Below, piece after piece: positions 17,329 through 26,631 of a stretch of DNA of 64,000 nucleotides. Source of the stretch: Propionibacteriaceae bacterium (GTDB lineage: Bacteria > Actinomycetota > Actinomycetes > Propionibacteriales > Propionibacteriaceae); NCBI GenBank assembly GCA_009782915.1, contig WRIC01000009.1, forward strand, positions 1 to 64,000. Direction: 5' to 3'. Within the stretch, counting starts at the first letter, position 1. Each line of letters opens with the position of its first letter. The notes under the pieces are model-generated. The model was not told the origin of the DNA, did no database searches, and saw only the letters and a program-made list of their open reading frames with translations. The position numbers and the translations under genes were made by a program.

Positions 17329-18082
17329 TATCTTCCCCCACCCAGGCCGCATACCCGGTTTTTTCTAGGGAGTCAGCTAGTGATGAATCACCCTGCTCAA
17401 CGATACGCCCATCAACAAACACGTGAACAAAAGTGGGTTTGATGTAGTTCAAAATGCGCGTGTAGTGGGTGATGAGCAACACTCCGCGATCTCCTTGGCC
17501 CACATAACGATTGACCCCTTCGGAGACGATTTTCAGGGCATCAATATCTAACCCTGAGTCGGTTTCATCGAGGATGGCGTACTTCGGATTGAGCAGATCT
17601 AACTGCACGATTTCATTACGTTTCTTCTCTCCACCAGAGAATCCTTCGTTGACTGATCGCGCGGAGAATCCTTGGTCGAGTTGCATGGTCGCCAGGGATT
17701 CGTTGACCTTCTTCACCCACGTACGTACCGGCGGTGCCTCGCCATCTATTGCTGTCTTGGCGGTACGCAAAAAGTTGGCTACTGAGACACCTGGGATCTC
17801 CACGGGATACTGCATTGCGAGGAAGAGTCCCGCTTTGGCCCGCTCATCAACACTGAGACCCACCAGATCTGTGCCATCTAAGCTCACTGATCCACCAGTG
17901 ATCGCGTACTTCGGGTGACCAGCGAGAGCATAAGCCAAGGTGGATTTTCCTGACCCATTGGGTCCCATGATCGCATGAACCTCACCAGGGTTGATCACCA
18001 GGTCAACACCTTTGAGTATCTCCTTGTCCCCCTCATCGGTGTAGACACTTACATGGAGGTTTTTGATTTCTAGACAATTCAT
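17321..18082 (-). CDS. sufC: Fe-S assembly ATPase SufC
   Basis: ABC-type ATPase of the SufBCD scaffold complex in the cytoplasm. At 253 residues it has Walker A GPNGSGKSTL (about 39-48), the Q-loop LAMQYPVEIPGV, the SufC-specific signature FSGGEKKRNEIVQL and the Walker B region AILDETDSGLD, then His in LLITHYTRIL. It overlaps sufD by one base (TAATG type) and sufS by eight, so the genes are tightly coupled. Confidence 0.97.
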   Translation of the reverse strand: MNCLEIKNLHVSVYTDEGDKEILKGVDLVINPGEVHAIMGPNGSGKSTLAYALAGHPKYAITGGSVSLDGTDLVGLSVDERAKAGLFLAMQYPVEIPGVSVANFLRTAKTAIDGEAPPVRTWVKKVNESLATMQLDQGFSARSVNEGFSGGEKKRNEIVQLDLLNPKYAILDETDSGLDIDALKIVSEGVNRYVGQGDRGVLLITHYTRILNYIKPTFVHVFVDGRIVEQGDSSLADSLEKTGYAAWVGEDNA

Positions 18083-19173
18083 TATTTCTCCTTGTCAAAC
18101 CCTAGTTCTTCATCAATTCGCCTCAGTAGGGATTCTTCTACATCATCGATGTTGATCGCCGAGAGGATGGAGGCAAAGAACCCACGTACCACCATCCTGC
18201 GAGCCTCAGACTCTGAAATTCCACGAGAGCGAAGATAGAACAACTGCTCCGGATCGAAACGCCCTGTCGACGCCGAATGTCCAGCTCCCAGGATTTCTCC
18301 GGTTTCTATTTCGAGATTGGGTACGGCTTCAGCTCGACAGCCTTCACTGAGCAGGAGGATCTTGTTGGTCTCATAGGTGTTGATTCCCTCCCCATGGGAT
18401 CGAATGAGAACATCACCCACCCAAATCGAGGTCGCACCGGTTCCATTCAAGGCGCCCCGATAGTCCACATGGCTGGTGGTCTTGGGCTGATTGTGGTCCA
18501 CAAAGAGACGATGTTCTAGATGCTGAGCGGCATCAGCGAAATAGACTCCCAGCAGTTCCGCACGTCCCCCTGGCGCCTCATAGGAAACAAAAGAATTTGC
18601 CCGCACAAGGTCACCACCAAGGGACACAACGATATGGCGATAGGTGGCATCCTTGCCCACGCGAGCCTGCGTGTGGCCCAGGTGCAGGGTGCCCGGATCC
18701 CAATCATGCAAGCTCACCACGCTCAGGTGGGCTCCCTCTCCTACGAGAATTTCGGTGGTGGCATTGTGATGGGCGAGCCCCTGATAGGTGAGCAGCACTG
18801 TGGTCTGGGAGTACGGCTTCGCGTCGATAACCAGATGTTGATGGGATAGGTGGTGGCTGTCCCCAGTCATGGTGATTCTCACTGGCTGATCAGCCACTGA
18901 GTCGAGAACCAGGTAGTCAGCCTCGGCGACGCCAGCTGCGAGAGCACTGGGGAGTTCCGGGGGAACCAAAACCGTGCCTCGAACCGCTTCACCCACACCC
19001 AGCACTTCCAGATGTGCATCGGTGGTGAGCGTTAACGAACCGGAATCAGCTGGCGCGTTGAAGAACTCCCCTAAACGGTCCAGTGGGGTGAACCTCCAGA
19101 CCTCTTCCTTTCCAGTGGGTACGGCAAAATCAGCGACATCAAAGGAACCCTGCGGGTGTAATTCGGTTGTCAT
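18082..19173 (-). CDS. sufD: Fe-S assembly protein SufD
   Basis: Scaffold partner of SufB and SufC (363 residues). The N-terminal region ([16 protein letters not shown]) and the C-terminal family signature, [23 protein letters not shown] and [12 protein letters not shown], are clear. The central part is the right-handed beta-helix with the sequence [12 protein letters not shown]. The conserved His near the C-terminal GHSAS stretch is kept. Start and stop both overlap the neighbours sufB and sufC. The first 20 residues are shorter than in some relatives. Confidence 0.95.
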   Translation of the reverse strand: MTTELHPQGSFDVADFAVPTGKEEVWRFTPLDRLGEFFNAPADSGSLTLTTDAHLEVLGVGEAVRGTVLVPPELPSALAAGVAEADYLVLDSVADQPVRITMTGDSHHLSHQHLVIDAKPYSQTTVLLTYQGLAHHNATTEILVGEGAHLSVVSLHDWDPGTLHLGHTQARVGKDATYRHIVVSLGGDLVRANSFVSYEAPGGRAELLGVYFADAAQHLEHRLFVDHNQPKTTSHVDYRGALNGTGATSIWVGDVLIRSHGEGINTYETNKILLLSEGCRAEAVPNLEIETGEILGAGHSASTGRFDPEQLFYLRSRGISESEARRMVVRGFFASILSAINIDDVEESLLRRIDEELGFDKEK

Positions 19174-20648
19174 CCCACTGCTCCTTCCATCTGGAGTTCG
19201 ATGAGTCTATTGAGTTCCAGGGCGTACTCCATGGGAAGCTCGCGAGCAATCGGCTCAACGAAACCGCGCACGATCATCGCCATGGCCTCTTCCTCAGTAA
19301 GTCCGCGACTCATCAGATAGAAGAGCTGATCCTCGCTCACCTTGGAGACAGTGGCCTCGTGGGCCATCGACACCTCATCACAGCGGATGTCGGTGTAGGG
19401 ATAAGTGTCTGAGCGTGAGACCGAATCCACCAAGAGGGCATCACAGCGTACCGACGACGATGACTGCCCAGCCTCAGGGGTCATGTGGACTAGACCACGA
19501 TAGGAGGCGCGCCCACCGCAGCGTGCCACCGACTTGGACACAATCGCCGATGAGGTGTGTGGGGCACAGTGCACCATCTTGGAACCAGTGTCTTGGACCT
19601 GCCCAGTTCCAGCAAAAGCTATCGACAGGGTTTCCGCGCTGGCGTACTCACCCAGCAGCCACACGGCCGGATATTTCATGGTGGTTTTGGAACCGATGTT
19701 GCCATCCACCCATTCCATGGTTGCCCCTTCGTCGCAGGTGGCTCTCTTGGTGACCAGGTTGTAGACATTGGTCGACCAGTTTTGGATCGTGGTGTAGCGA
19801 CAACGAGCACCTTTTTTCACGATGATCTCCACCACCGCAGCGTGCAAGGAATCCGATTTGTAGATTGGAGCCGTACACCCTTCGACGTAGTGAACAAAAG
19901 CATCCTCATCCACAATGATCAAGGTGCGCTCGAACTGGCCCATGTTCTCGGTGTTGATCCTAAAGTACGCCTGGAGCGGGATTGTCACATGGACACCGGG
20001 GGGAACATAGATGAATGACCCACCCGACCAGACGGCTGAATTAAGGGCAGAAAACTTGTTGTCTCCTGGGGGAACAACGGTGCCAAAGTGCTGACGGAAC
20101 AACTCAGGGTGTTCTTTCAGCGCTGAATCGGTGTCAAGGAAGATGACTCCCTGACGTTCCAGTTCTTCGTTGATCTTGTGATAGACCACCTCAGATTCAT
20201 ATTGGGCAGCCACACCGGCGACCAAGCGTTTCTTTTCAGCATCAGGGATACCTAAGCGATCATAGGTGCGCTTGATATCCTCGGGCAGATCCTCCCAGGA
20301 TTGTACGGGCGAGTCAGTGGGTTTAACGTAGTATTTAATCTCGTCGAAGTTGATGTCCGATAAATCCGGTCCCCAGGTGGGCATGGGTTTCAGATCGAAG
20401 ATCCTCAGAGCCTCCATGCGATAGTCCACCATCCACTGGGGTTCATCCTTGCGCTGAGTTATCTCGGTGACGACGTGTTCATTCAGCCCACGCCTTGCGC
20501 TGTGACCGGCATCATCTGAATCATGCCACCCGTAGTCGTAGGTCTCGAGAGCTGCCAAATGCTCATCTTGGGTTGCCCCCAAACCTGGGGCCTGCCCCAG
20601 AGAAACTGAGGTGAAGCTGGGGTCAGTTGTCTCATCGTGTTCGCTCAC
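19170..20648 (-). CDS. sufB: Fe-S assembly protein SufB
   Basis: Core scaffold subunit of SufBC2D, where the nascent Fe-S cluster forms. The start is the GTG at 20648, preceded by AAGGAGG. The longer frame from 20834 runs inside sufR and is rejected. The product has about 492 residues. It contains the typical [34 protein letters not shown], a Cys at [10 protein letters not shown] and the C-terminal [18 protein letters not shown] plus [21 protein letters not shown] 17-base overlap with sufR couples their translation. Together with sufD, sufC, sufS, sufU and sufT it forms the only visible Fe-S assembly system of the window. Confidence 0.97.
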   Translation of the reverse strand: MSEHDETTDPSFTSVSLGQAPGLGATQDEHLAALETYDYGWHDSDDAGHSARRGLNEHVVTEITQRKDEPQWMVDYRMEALRIFDLKPMPTWGPDLSDINFDEIKYYVKPTDSPVQSWEDLPEDIKRTYDRLGIPDAEKKRLVAGVAAQYESEVVYHKINEELERQGVIFLDTDSALKEHPELFRQHFGTVVPPGDNKFSALNSAVWSGGSFIYVPPGVHVTIPLQAYFRINTENMGQFERTLIIVDEDAFVHYVEGCTAPIYKSDSLHAAVVEIIVKKGARCRYTTIQNWSTNVYNLVTKRATCDEGATMEWVDGNIGSKTTMKYPAVWLLGEYASAETLSIAFAGTGQVQDTGSKMVHCAPHTSSAIVSKSVARCGGRASYRGLVHMTPEAGQSSSSVRCDALLVDSVSRSDTYPYTDIRCDEVSMAHEATVSKVSEDQLFYLMSRGLTEEEAMAMIVRGFVEPIARELPMEYALELNRLIELQMEGAVG

Positions 20649-21330
20649 AGTCCTCCTTTCGAGCTGGAATATGGGTGGTGCACACTCCATCACCATGGGC
20701 GATCGTGGCGAGGCGCTGAACATGGGAATGAAGCAGACGGGAAAAGACGTCTGTTTCCACTGAGCACAGTTGCGGGAATCGGGTAGCGATCGCTGGATAA
20801 GGGCAATTGTGTTGACAGAGTTGCTCACCTGCACCCACAGGTAGCAATTCGATCATGAACCCGTCCTCACCTAGTGCCTGGGTCAGGGCTTCGGTTTCAC
20901 TGATCGAAGGATCACGGTCACGCAGTTGATTGAACCGCGCTTCGACCTCGTGGAAGCGTTCCTCAAAGAAAGCGGTGACTGCTTGTTCACCTCCGAGATC
21001 ACCCAAACTCTCGATAGCGGAGATGGCCACCGTATCGTAGGTGCTCGACAGAGATTCACGGCCCTGGGTGGTGGCACTGTACTGCTTGGATGGTCGACCT
21101 TTGCCCGTACGCAAGGAAGCAGGCTGGATACGGTAGGAGATCAGGGAGGTTTTCTCCAGGAAACTGAGGTGACGGCGAATCGCTGCAGCGGTGAGATGAA
21201 ACTCTTCAGCCAACTCGGCGGAGGTGGTCCACCCATGGTTAATGATGGATGCCAGAACCCTGCGACGGGTGGTGTGATCCATCGTGGTGTCTGGGGAAAC
21301 CACGCCAGACCTTGTTGGCTCGACTTTCAC
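20632..21330 (-). CDS. sufR: SufR-type Fe-S sensing repressor
   Basis: Transcriptional regulator of the suf operon. The winged HTH (about 15-80: [40 protein letters not shown] in full, here abbreviated by its ends) is followed by a C-terminal sensor region. Cysteines occur as C-x3-C ([10 protein letters not shown]), then LCS and VCTTH, matching the cluster-binding cysteines of SufR proteins. In the family a bound cluster allows repression and its loss derepresses suf. The start is taken at the GTG at 21330. An ATG at 21282 is possible, and the longer frame to 21456 runs through the promoter region shared with the divergent pyrophosphatase gene. Confidence 0.88.
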   Translation of the reverse strand: MKVEPTRSGVVSPDTTMDHTTRRRVLASIINHGWTTSAELAEEFHLTAAAIRRHLSFLEKTSLISYRIQPASLRTGKGRPSKQYSATTQGRESLSSTYDTVAISAIESLGDLGGEQAVTAFFEERFHEVEARFNQLRDRDPSISETEALTQALGEDGFMIELLPVGAGEQLCQHNCPYPAIATRFPQLCSVETDVFSRLLHSHVQRLATIAHGDGVCTTHIPARKEDCERTR

Positions 21331-21482
21331 AACACTATTCTTGCGTAATTCAATCCAACTCGCATCTTGGGGACTTTTTCTAGTCACATGCTGGACATCA
21401 GGAGTAGAGTGGATGTCGTCTCTAGGCGAGTGAAACAACCGCGAGAGATTCTTCACTGACGAAATCCATCAAAGGAACTACT

Positions 21483-23987
21483 GTGACTTCACATGGGAGA
21501 AAAAGGACACGACCCTTAGTTGTTGTGGGACTCACCATCCTTGCTGCGATGACCCTGGCTGGGTGTGGAATCGAGGAACAAACTGGTGGAGAATCCAACC
21601 TCCAACTCCCAGAAGCACTACGCAATGGTGAAGTGGGCATCTGGCCACTCTACGGGGGTTTAGTCATCTGCGTCTTCGGTCTGCTCTTTGGTCTGTGGAC
21701 CTATTCACGGTTGAAAAACCTTCCCGTCCACACCTCTATGCACGAAATATCCGAACTGATCTACACCACCTGCAAGGCCTACCTCGTCAAACAGGGCAAG
21801 TTCCTGCTCATGTTGTGGGTTTTTATAGCCGTGGTCATCATCACCTATTTTGGCATCTCAGGTGTCAAACCCTGGCAAATAGGTGTCATCATCGCCTTCT
21901 CACTGATCGGAATGGCAGGGTCCTTTGGTGTGGCCTGGTTTGGGATACGCATCAACACCTTCGCCAACTCCCGTACCTCACATGCAGCCCTCACAGGAAA
22001 CAAATGGGCTGTCCATGACGTCCCTGCCCGTGCAGGAATGTCAGTAGGTATGGTTCTGATCTCCCTTGAACTCCTACTGATGTTGATCATCTTGACCTTC
22101 CTGCCCATCGACTTGGCCGGGAAATGCTTCATCGGATTTGCTATCGGTGAATCATTGGGCGCCTCCGCCCTGCGCATCGCCGGAGGAATCTTCACCAAGA
22201 TTGCTGACGTGGGATCCGACCTGATGAAGATCGTCTTCAAAATCGATGAAGATGATCCACGCAACCCCGGCACCATCGCTGACTGCACTGGTGACAATGC
22301 TGGGGATTCGATTGGACCCTCCGCTGATGGATTCGAGACCTATGGGGTCACCGGCGTGGCACTCATCACCTTCATCATGCTCGGTGTTGCCCAGGTTGCG
22401 GGTGTGGATGTCGCCCTACAAGCAGTTCTGCTGGTGTGGATCTTTGCCGTACGCGCGGTGATGCTCGTAGCCTCCGCCGTGAGTTTCTTCGTCAACGAAG
22501 CCATCGCCAAAGCGAGGTACGGCCAGACAGACTTCGATTTCGAACGCCCGCTCACCTCCCTGGTGTGGATCACATCCCTGGTATCCATTACCCTGACTTT
22601 CCTATGCTCGGCGATGTTGTTGCGCGGCGAGATCGTGAACTCCGCGCACCTGTGGTGGCAATTGTCGATCATCGTCTCATGCGGAACTCTAGCTGGAGCA
22701 CTTATCCCTGAATTGGTCAAAGTGTTCACCTCCACCCACTCTGCCCACGTCAAAGAGGTCGTGAAATCCTCCGAACAAGGAGGGCCCTCACTCAATATCC
22801 TCTCCGGGATTGTCGCTGGAAACTTCGCAGGATATTGGTTGGGAATATCTATTGTGGCGCTCATGGCGATCTCCTACCTGGTTTCCACCTGGGCGAATCT
22901 TGATGCCACCCTTGGCACCCTCGACCACGCCTCCTCGGTTTTCGCCTTCGGCTTGGTTGCTTTCGGTTTCTTGGGAATGGGCCCGGTCACTATTGCTGTT
23001 GACTCCTATGGCCCCGTCACCGACAATGCACAATCGGTCTATGAGCTCAGCCGCATTGAAGCCATCGACAACATCGACGAGGAGCTTCACCGCGACTTTG
23101 GCTTCACCGCAAAGTGGAGTAAAGCCAAAGCAATGCTGGAAGAAAACGATGGTGCAGGCAACACCTTCAAAGCCACAGCGAAACCTGTTCTCATTGGTAC
23201 GGCAGTGGTGGGCGCCACGACCATGATTTTCTCCATCATCTTGTTCCTCGCTGCTGATCTGGCTGGGGGAACGCCTCAGAACCTGAATCAGGTGGCAGCC
23301 CTGCTCTCCCCCATCCATGCGCCCTTCCTGTTGGGGCTCATCACCGGTGGGGCGATGATCTTCTGGTTCTCAGGGGCCTCCACCCAGGCAGTGACCACAG
23401 GGGCCTACCGGGCGGTGCAATACATCAAAGCCCATATTCGCTTGGATGCTCACGCTGAGGTGAAAGCCTCTGCCCAGGATTCCACCTCTGTGGTTGAAAT
23501 CTGCACCGACTACGCCCAGAAGGGAATGTGGGTGATCTTCCTCGCGATCTTCTTCGCCACGCTCGCTTTCGCTTTCATCGAACCCTTCTTCTTTATTGGT
23601 TACCTCATCGCCATCGCTGTGGTGGGGCTCTTCCAAGCAATCTTCATGGCTAATGCTGGTGGCGCCTGGGATAACGCCAAGAAAATTGTTGAAACCGACC
23701 TGGGCATGAAAGGAACAGAACTTCATGCTGCCACTGTGGTTGGTGACACCGTGGGTGATCCTTTCAAAGACACCTCCTCGGTTGCCCTCAACCCGGTGAT
23801 CAAATTCACCACCCTGTTTGGTCTTTTGGCTGTGGAGTTGGCTGTTGCCCTCAACCACAGCGCCACCGGTGCTTTGATCGTACACATCCTGGCTGGGGTC
23901 TTCTTCCTCGCATCAGCGATCTTCGTATGGCGTTCCTTCTACACAATGAGGATTCAAAGCGTCGACATCGATGATCTGGATGACTAA
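21483..23987 (+). CDS. hppA: Membrane-bound pyrophosphatase, divergent type
   Basis: Integral membrane pump driven by pyrophosphate hydrolysis, 834 residues with about 16-17 membrane helices. The family motif region reads DVGSDLMKIV, then EDDPRNPGTIADCTGDNAGD. The next stretch is SIGPSADGFETYG where common H+-pumps have CAGMAADLFESY, so this is a divergent subfamily member. The K+-dependence site reads GNTFKATAK. The Lys at the position that is Ala in K+-dependent enzymes predicts K+ independence. The C-terminal KDTSSVALNPVIKF motif is normal. Unusually, residues 1-28 resemble a lipoprotein signal peptide ending in LAGC. GTG start with AAGGA six bases before. Proton or sodium pumping cannot be decided by eye. 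Confidence 0.9.
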   Translation: MTSHGRKRTRPLVVVGLTILAAMTLAGCGIEEQTGGESNLQLPEALRNGEVGIWPLYGGLVICVFGLLFGLWTYSRLKNLPVHTSMHEISELIYTTCKAYLVKQGKFLLMLWVFIAVVIITYFGISGVKPWQIGVIIAFSLIGMAGSFGVAWFGIRINTFANSRTSHAALTGNKWAVHDVPARAGMSVGMVLISLELLLMLIILTFLPIDLAGKCFIGFAIGESLGASALRIAGGIFTKIADVGSDLMKIVFKIDEDDPRNPGTIADCTGDNAGDSIGPSADGFETYGVTGVALITFIMLGVAQVAGVDVALQAVLLVWIFAVRAVMLVASAVSFFVNEAIAKARYGQTDFDFERPLTSLVWITSLVSITLTFLCSAMLLRGEIVNSAHLWWQLSIIVSCGTLAGALIPELVKVFTSTHSAHVKEVVKSSEQGGPSLNILSGIVAGNFAGYWLGISIVALMAISYLVSTWANLDATLGTLDHASSVFAFGLVAFGFLGMGPVTIAVDSYGPVTDNAQSVYELSRIEAIDNIDEELHRDFGFTAKWSKAKAMLEENDGAGNTFKATAKPVLIGTAVVGATTMIFSIILFLAADLAGGTPQNLNQVAALLSPIHAPFLLGLITGGAMIFWFSGASTQAVTTGAYRAVQYIKAHIRLDAHAEVKASAQDSTSVVEICTDYAQKGMWVIFLAIFFATLAFAFIEPFFFIGYLIAIAVVGLFQAIFMANAGGAWDNAKKIVETDLGMKGTELHAATVVGDTVGDPFKDTSSVALNPVIKFTTLFGLLAVELAVALNHSATGALIVHILAGVFFLASAIFVWRSFYTMRIQSVDIDDLDD

Positions 23988-24080
23988 TCTCACACCCCGG
24001 ACGGGCTTTCTTAGACCATCTCAAGTAATTTCTCAGGGTTCGGGTGTAGGTTCATCAAAGATAACCTCACAAGGAGGGAT

Positions 24081-24836
24081 ATGACTCTGGATCGCATCCT
24101 GTGCTTCGATGATTGTGCCTCGCTGGCTGAGAACACTGCCGTACTACTGTTGGAAACTCTCGCCAATCGCCAGAGCCAAGTCGGTGAGGTGAGCCTCTGT
24201 CTCGGAGGTGGAGACCTCGCCAACGACATCTACGATTACATGGCCACCCTCGGAGCTAAGTCACCTCTGGATGCGAGCAATATTCACCTATGGTGGAATT
24301 GGGACTATTTCGTACCACTCGACAATCCTGCGAGGAATTCTTTGACCGCGTTGTCGCGCCTCGGTGGCGCCTTCACTTTCGATCCGACAAAGATTCATCC
24401 CATTCCGTCGGTAGGTGTTGCCGCTGACCCTGAAGCTGGGGCCCAGCAGTACGCCGGAGAGCTTCGTGATGGGGCCCCGATAGATATTTGCCTGCTGGAA
24501 CTCACCTCAGACGGTCACATAGCAGGACTCTTCCCGCCACACGACAACTCAACTTCATCCCTGGTGGCGGGCATCCACCAGGCGCCCGGTAGCCACCAAG
24601 AACTCATCACGATGACCTTGGCTGGTTTGAATACGTGCCGAGAAATCTGGGTTCTCGCCCATGGAAAAGATCTTGCTCGCGAAATGAAGTCAGCCTACAA
24701 CCAGGACCCTTCCTCCATCACCAGTGAACTCACGGGAACCGAAATCGTCCTCTATCTCACCGATATTGAGGCAACATCATTACTCCCCTTCCACCAGTGT
24801 GAACTGTCAACGGGGATACATTCTGCAGGTCAGTAG
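24081..24836 (+). CDS. pgl: 6-phosphogluconolactonase-like, degenerate motifs
   Basis: A member of the NagB/6-phosphogluconolactonase fold family (251 residues). In working enzymes the three sites read LSGGxTP, WxDERxVP and GxGxDGHxASLFP. Here they read LGGGDLAN (41-48), WWNWDYFVP (71-79) and ELTSDGHIAGLFP (140-152). The catalytic DGH His is kept, but the DER triad is lost and two glycines are replaced. No zwf, opcA or gnd gene is adjacent. It may be a low-activity or re-purposed lactonase. AAGGAGG before the ATG is a strong ribosome binding site. It converges on rbpA with a 7-base overlap. Confidence 0.7.
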   Translation: MTLDRILCFDDCASLAENTAVLLLETLANRQSQVGEVSLCLGGGDLANDIYDYMATLGAKSPLDASNIHLWWNWDYFVPLDNPARNSLTALSRLGGAFTFDPTKIHPIPSVGVAADPEAGAQQYAGELRDGAPIDICLLELTSDGHIAGLFPPHDNSTSSLVAGIHQAPGSHQELITMTLAGLNTCREIWVLAHGKDLAREMKSAYNQDPSSITSELTGTEIVLYLTDIEATSLLPFHQCELSTGIHSAGQ

Positions 24837-25186
24837 ATTGCTTCCCCGGCTTCGCGACGAGCACGAAGATCAGCCAATGCTTCAGCCAAAATGACTTTAG
24901 CCTCGCTGTCGCTACGACGTTCCTTCACATAAGCAAGATGTGTTTTGTAGGGAAGGATATGTGGGGGAGGCGGAGGATTCTCCTGGTCAGTGTTGGCAGG
25001 CAACCCACATCGCGGGCAATCCCATTCCTGGGGATAGTCGGCCCCCATAGCGAAGGCCTGGTGAGTCTCATGGCCATTGGCGCAATAGTAGGTCACATGA
25101 TGGCGAGGCGCGGAGTCACCCCTCTCAGCTTCACCCATTGGACCTGCGCCAACACGGCTTCCACGAATAGCACTACCAACAGCCAC
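24830..25186 (-). CDS. rbpA: RNA polymerase-binding protein RbpA
   Basis: Actinobacteria-specific transcription factor that binds the RNA polymerase clamp and the primary sigma factor and stabilises open complexes. The N-terminal AIRGSRVGAGPMGEAERGDS is almost identical to family members. The zinc-binding core has CANGHE and CPRCG. The C-terminal sigma-interacting helix is near EAKVILAEALADLRARREAGE. The start is the GTG at 25186 with AGGA five bases before. It follows secG in the same direction by 32 bases. Confidence 0.97.
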   Translation of the reverse strand: MAVGSAIRGSRVGAGPMGEAERGDSAPRHHVTYYCANGHETHQAFAMGADYPQEWDCPRCGLPANTDQENPPPPPHILPYKTHLAYVKERRSDSEAKVILAEALADLRARREAGEAIY

Positions 25187-25218
25187 AGGAATCCTGCTTT
25201 CTTATCAAGAGGGGAGAT

Positions 25219-25494
25219 CTAAAGCGATGGTGTTACTCGCCACAGCAAGAGCAGAGCAACAATGCATGCCACCCACACCAGGGAGACGATCACAGTGATA
25301 CGGTCCAGGTTACGCTCAGCGATCGAGGACCCACCAAACGCGGTAGACATGCCACCACCAAAGAGGTCAGACATCCCACCCCCACGGCTCTTGTGGACCA
25401 AGATCGCCAAGGTCAGCAACGCAGAGGCAATGATGAGAACAATCGACAAAACAAGGATCGGTGTTGTCATCTCAAGAGGGGTCAGAAAACTCAC
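25219..25494 (-). CDS. secG: Preprotein translocase subunit SecG
   Basis: Small subunit of the SecYEG channel, 91 residues with two membrane helices (about 12-32 and 63-88). Between them lies the family loop HKSRGGGMSDLFGGGMSTAFGGSS. The GTG at 25494 is chosen because a TAATAT -10 box ends six bases before it. The ATG eight codons on (25470) has no ribosome binding site. The gene follows tpiA, as is usual in actinomycetes, but a 357-base gap filled with repeats separates them. Confidence 0.95.
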   Translation of the reverse strand: MSFLTPLEMTTPILVLSIVLIIASALLTLAILVHKSRGGGMSDLFGGGMSTAFGGSSIAERNLDRITVIVSLVWVACIVALLLLWRVTPSL

Positions 25495-25500
25495 CCGTAC

Positions 25501-25506
25501 ATATTA
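25501..25506 (-). promoter_or_regulatory. -10 box of leaderless secG-rbpA message
   Basis: TAATAT on the minus strand, six bases before the secG GTG. It means that secG can be transcribed separately from the glycolytic genes upstream. No good -35 box is seen. Confidence 0.5.
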
Positions 25507-25646
25507 GCCCATCCCGCCAACATTTTCATTGTCAGCCCACTCCAAACGGGAAGTGAGATACCGCAATTGAGGATAGGGGGATGACAAGATCGTTGCGTTG
25601 TTGCTCTACTCACCACTCTCGTCACATGCGGAGCAAGAAGCACCCC

Positions 25647-25740
25647 CCATCGTCACCCTGCGGAGCACTGCGAGTCGCGCTAGCGCGCTCCGCAGCACAG
25701 GCTCCGCGAGTCGCTTCGCTCCGCGGAATGACGGTTGGGG
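25647..25740. repeat. Composite palindromic element between tpiA and secG
   Basis: The 63 bases 25647-25709 are identical to 40647-40709. They contain CTGCGGAG (25658-25665) paired with CTCCGCAG (25688-25695) around a GCGCTAGCGC core. The second part, 25704-25740, repeats the element upstream of recQ at 2095-2116. Beyond it, up to 25800, diverged palindrome fragments (TGGATTCCGTGAGTCACTACG) continue. The gap 25495-25851 has no other content; short frames in it are repeat-derived. Confidence 0.85.
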
Positions 25741-25851
25741 AGTTGTCTCAGCTGGATTCCGTGAGTCACTACGCAACGTTTCGTGGAGTACGACGCTCGT
25801 CAGTTGTGGAATTGACCATTCATCTGTACCGACTATCCCATGACTTATTCA

Positions 25852-26631
25852 CTAGCGGGCATAGAAGGTGACGATGCGGGCAAACTCTTCGGGATCGAGG
25901 CTGGCACCACCGACGAGGGCGCCGTCTACGTCGCCTTGGGCCATGATCTCGACTACATTGGAGGATTTCACCGAACCGCCGTACTGGATGCGAACCGAGT
26001 CAGCTGCTTCGGCACCGACCAGGTCTGAGACTCGAGCGCGGATGGCTCCGCACACTTCCTGAGCGTCCTGCGGGGTCGCAACCTCACCAGTACCGATAGC
26101 CCAGACGGGTTCGTAAGCGATAACCAGAGCACCGACCTGTTCAGCAGTGAGACCAGCGAGAACACCATCAACCTGGTTGAGCACATAATCCACATGGGTG
26201 CCCTCTTGACGGATATCGAGCTTCTCCCCAACACAGATGATGGGGGTCATGGAATTCTCGATGACCTTCTTGGCTTTGGCATTGATGACCTCATCAGTTT
26301 CGCCATGGTATTCACGGCGCTCCGAATGGCCCACCACCACATAGGTGCAGTCCAACTTGGCGAGCATTCCCGCAGACACCTCACCGGTGTAGGCCCCCGC
26401 ATCATAAACCGAGACATCTTGGGCACCAAAACCCAGGGAATAGCGATCCCCTTGGATGAGGGTTTGGACAGTACGCAAGTTGGTGAACGGCACGATCACG
26501 GCAGCTTCAGACTTCTTCTTGTCATAGTGATAATCCGACAAAGTCCAGGCGAGTTTCTGAACAACATTGGTGGCTTCGACATGGTTGAGATTCATCTTCC
26601 AGTTGCCAGCCATCAGCGGTAGACGACTCAT
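25852..26631 (-). CDS. tpiA: Triosephosphate isomerase
   Basis: Interconverts dihydroxyacetone phosphate and glyceraldehyde-3-phosphate. 259 residues. The N-terminal GNWKMNLNH holds the catalytic Lys, [13 protein letters not shown] the catalytic His, and [16 protein letters not shown] the catalytic Glu with the mobile loop. [10 protein letters not shown] and GGASLD close the phosphate site. The ATG overlaps the pgk stop by four bases. Third gene of gap-pgk-tpiA. Confidence 0.98.
   Translation of the reverse strand: MSRLPLMAGNWKMNLNHVEATNVVQKLAWTLSDYHYDKKKSEAAVIVPFTNLRTVQTLIQGDRYSLGFGAQDVSVYDAGAYTGEVSAGMLAKLDCTYVVVGHSERREYHGETDEVINAKAKKVIENSMTPIICVGEKLDIRQEGTHVDYVLNQVDGVLAGLTAEQVGALVIAYEPVWAIGTGEVATPQDAQEVCGAIRARVSDLVGAEAADSVRIQYGGSVKSSNVVEIMAQGDVDGALVGGASLDPEEFARIVTFYAR

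Noticed and set aside
25581..25871. Short genes in the tpiA-secG gap
   Set aside because: The frames are made of palindromic repeat sequence and run into the end of tpiA.
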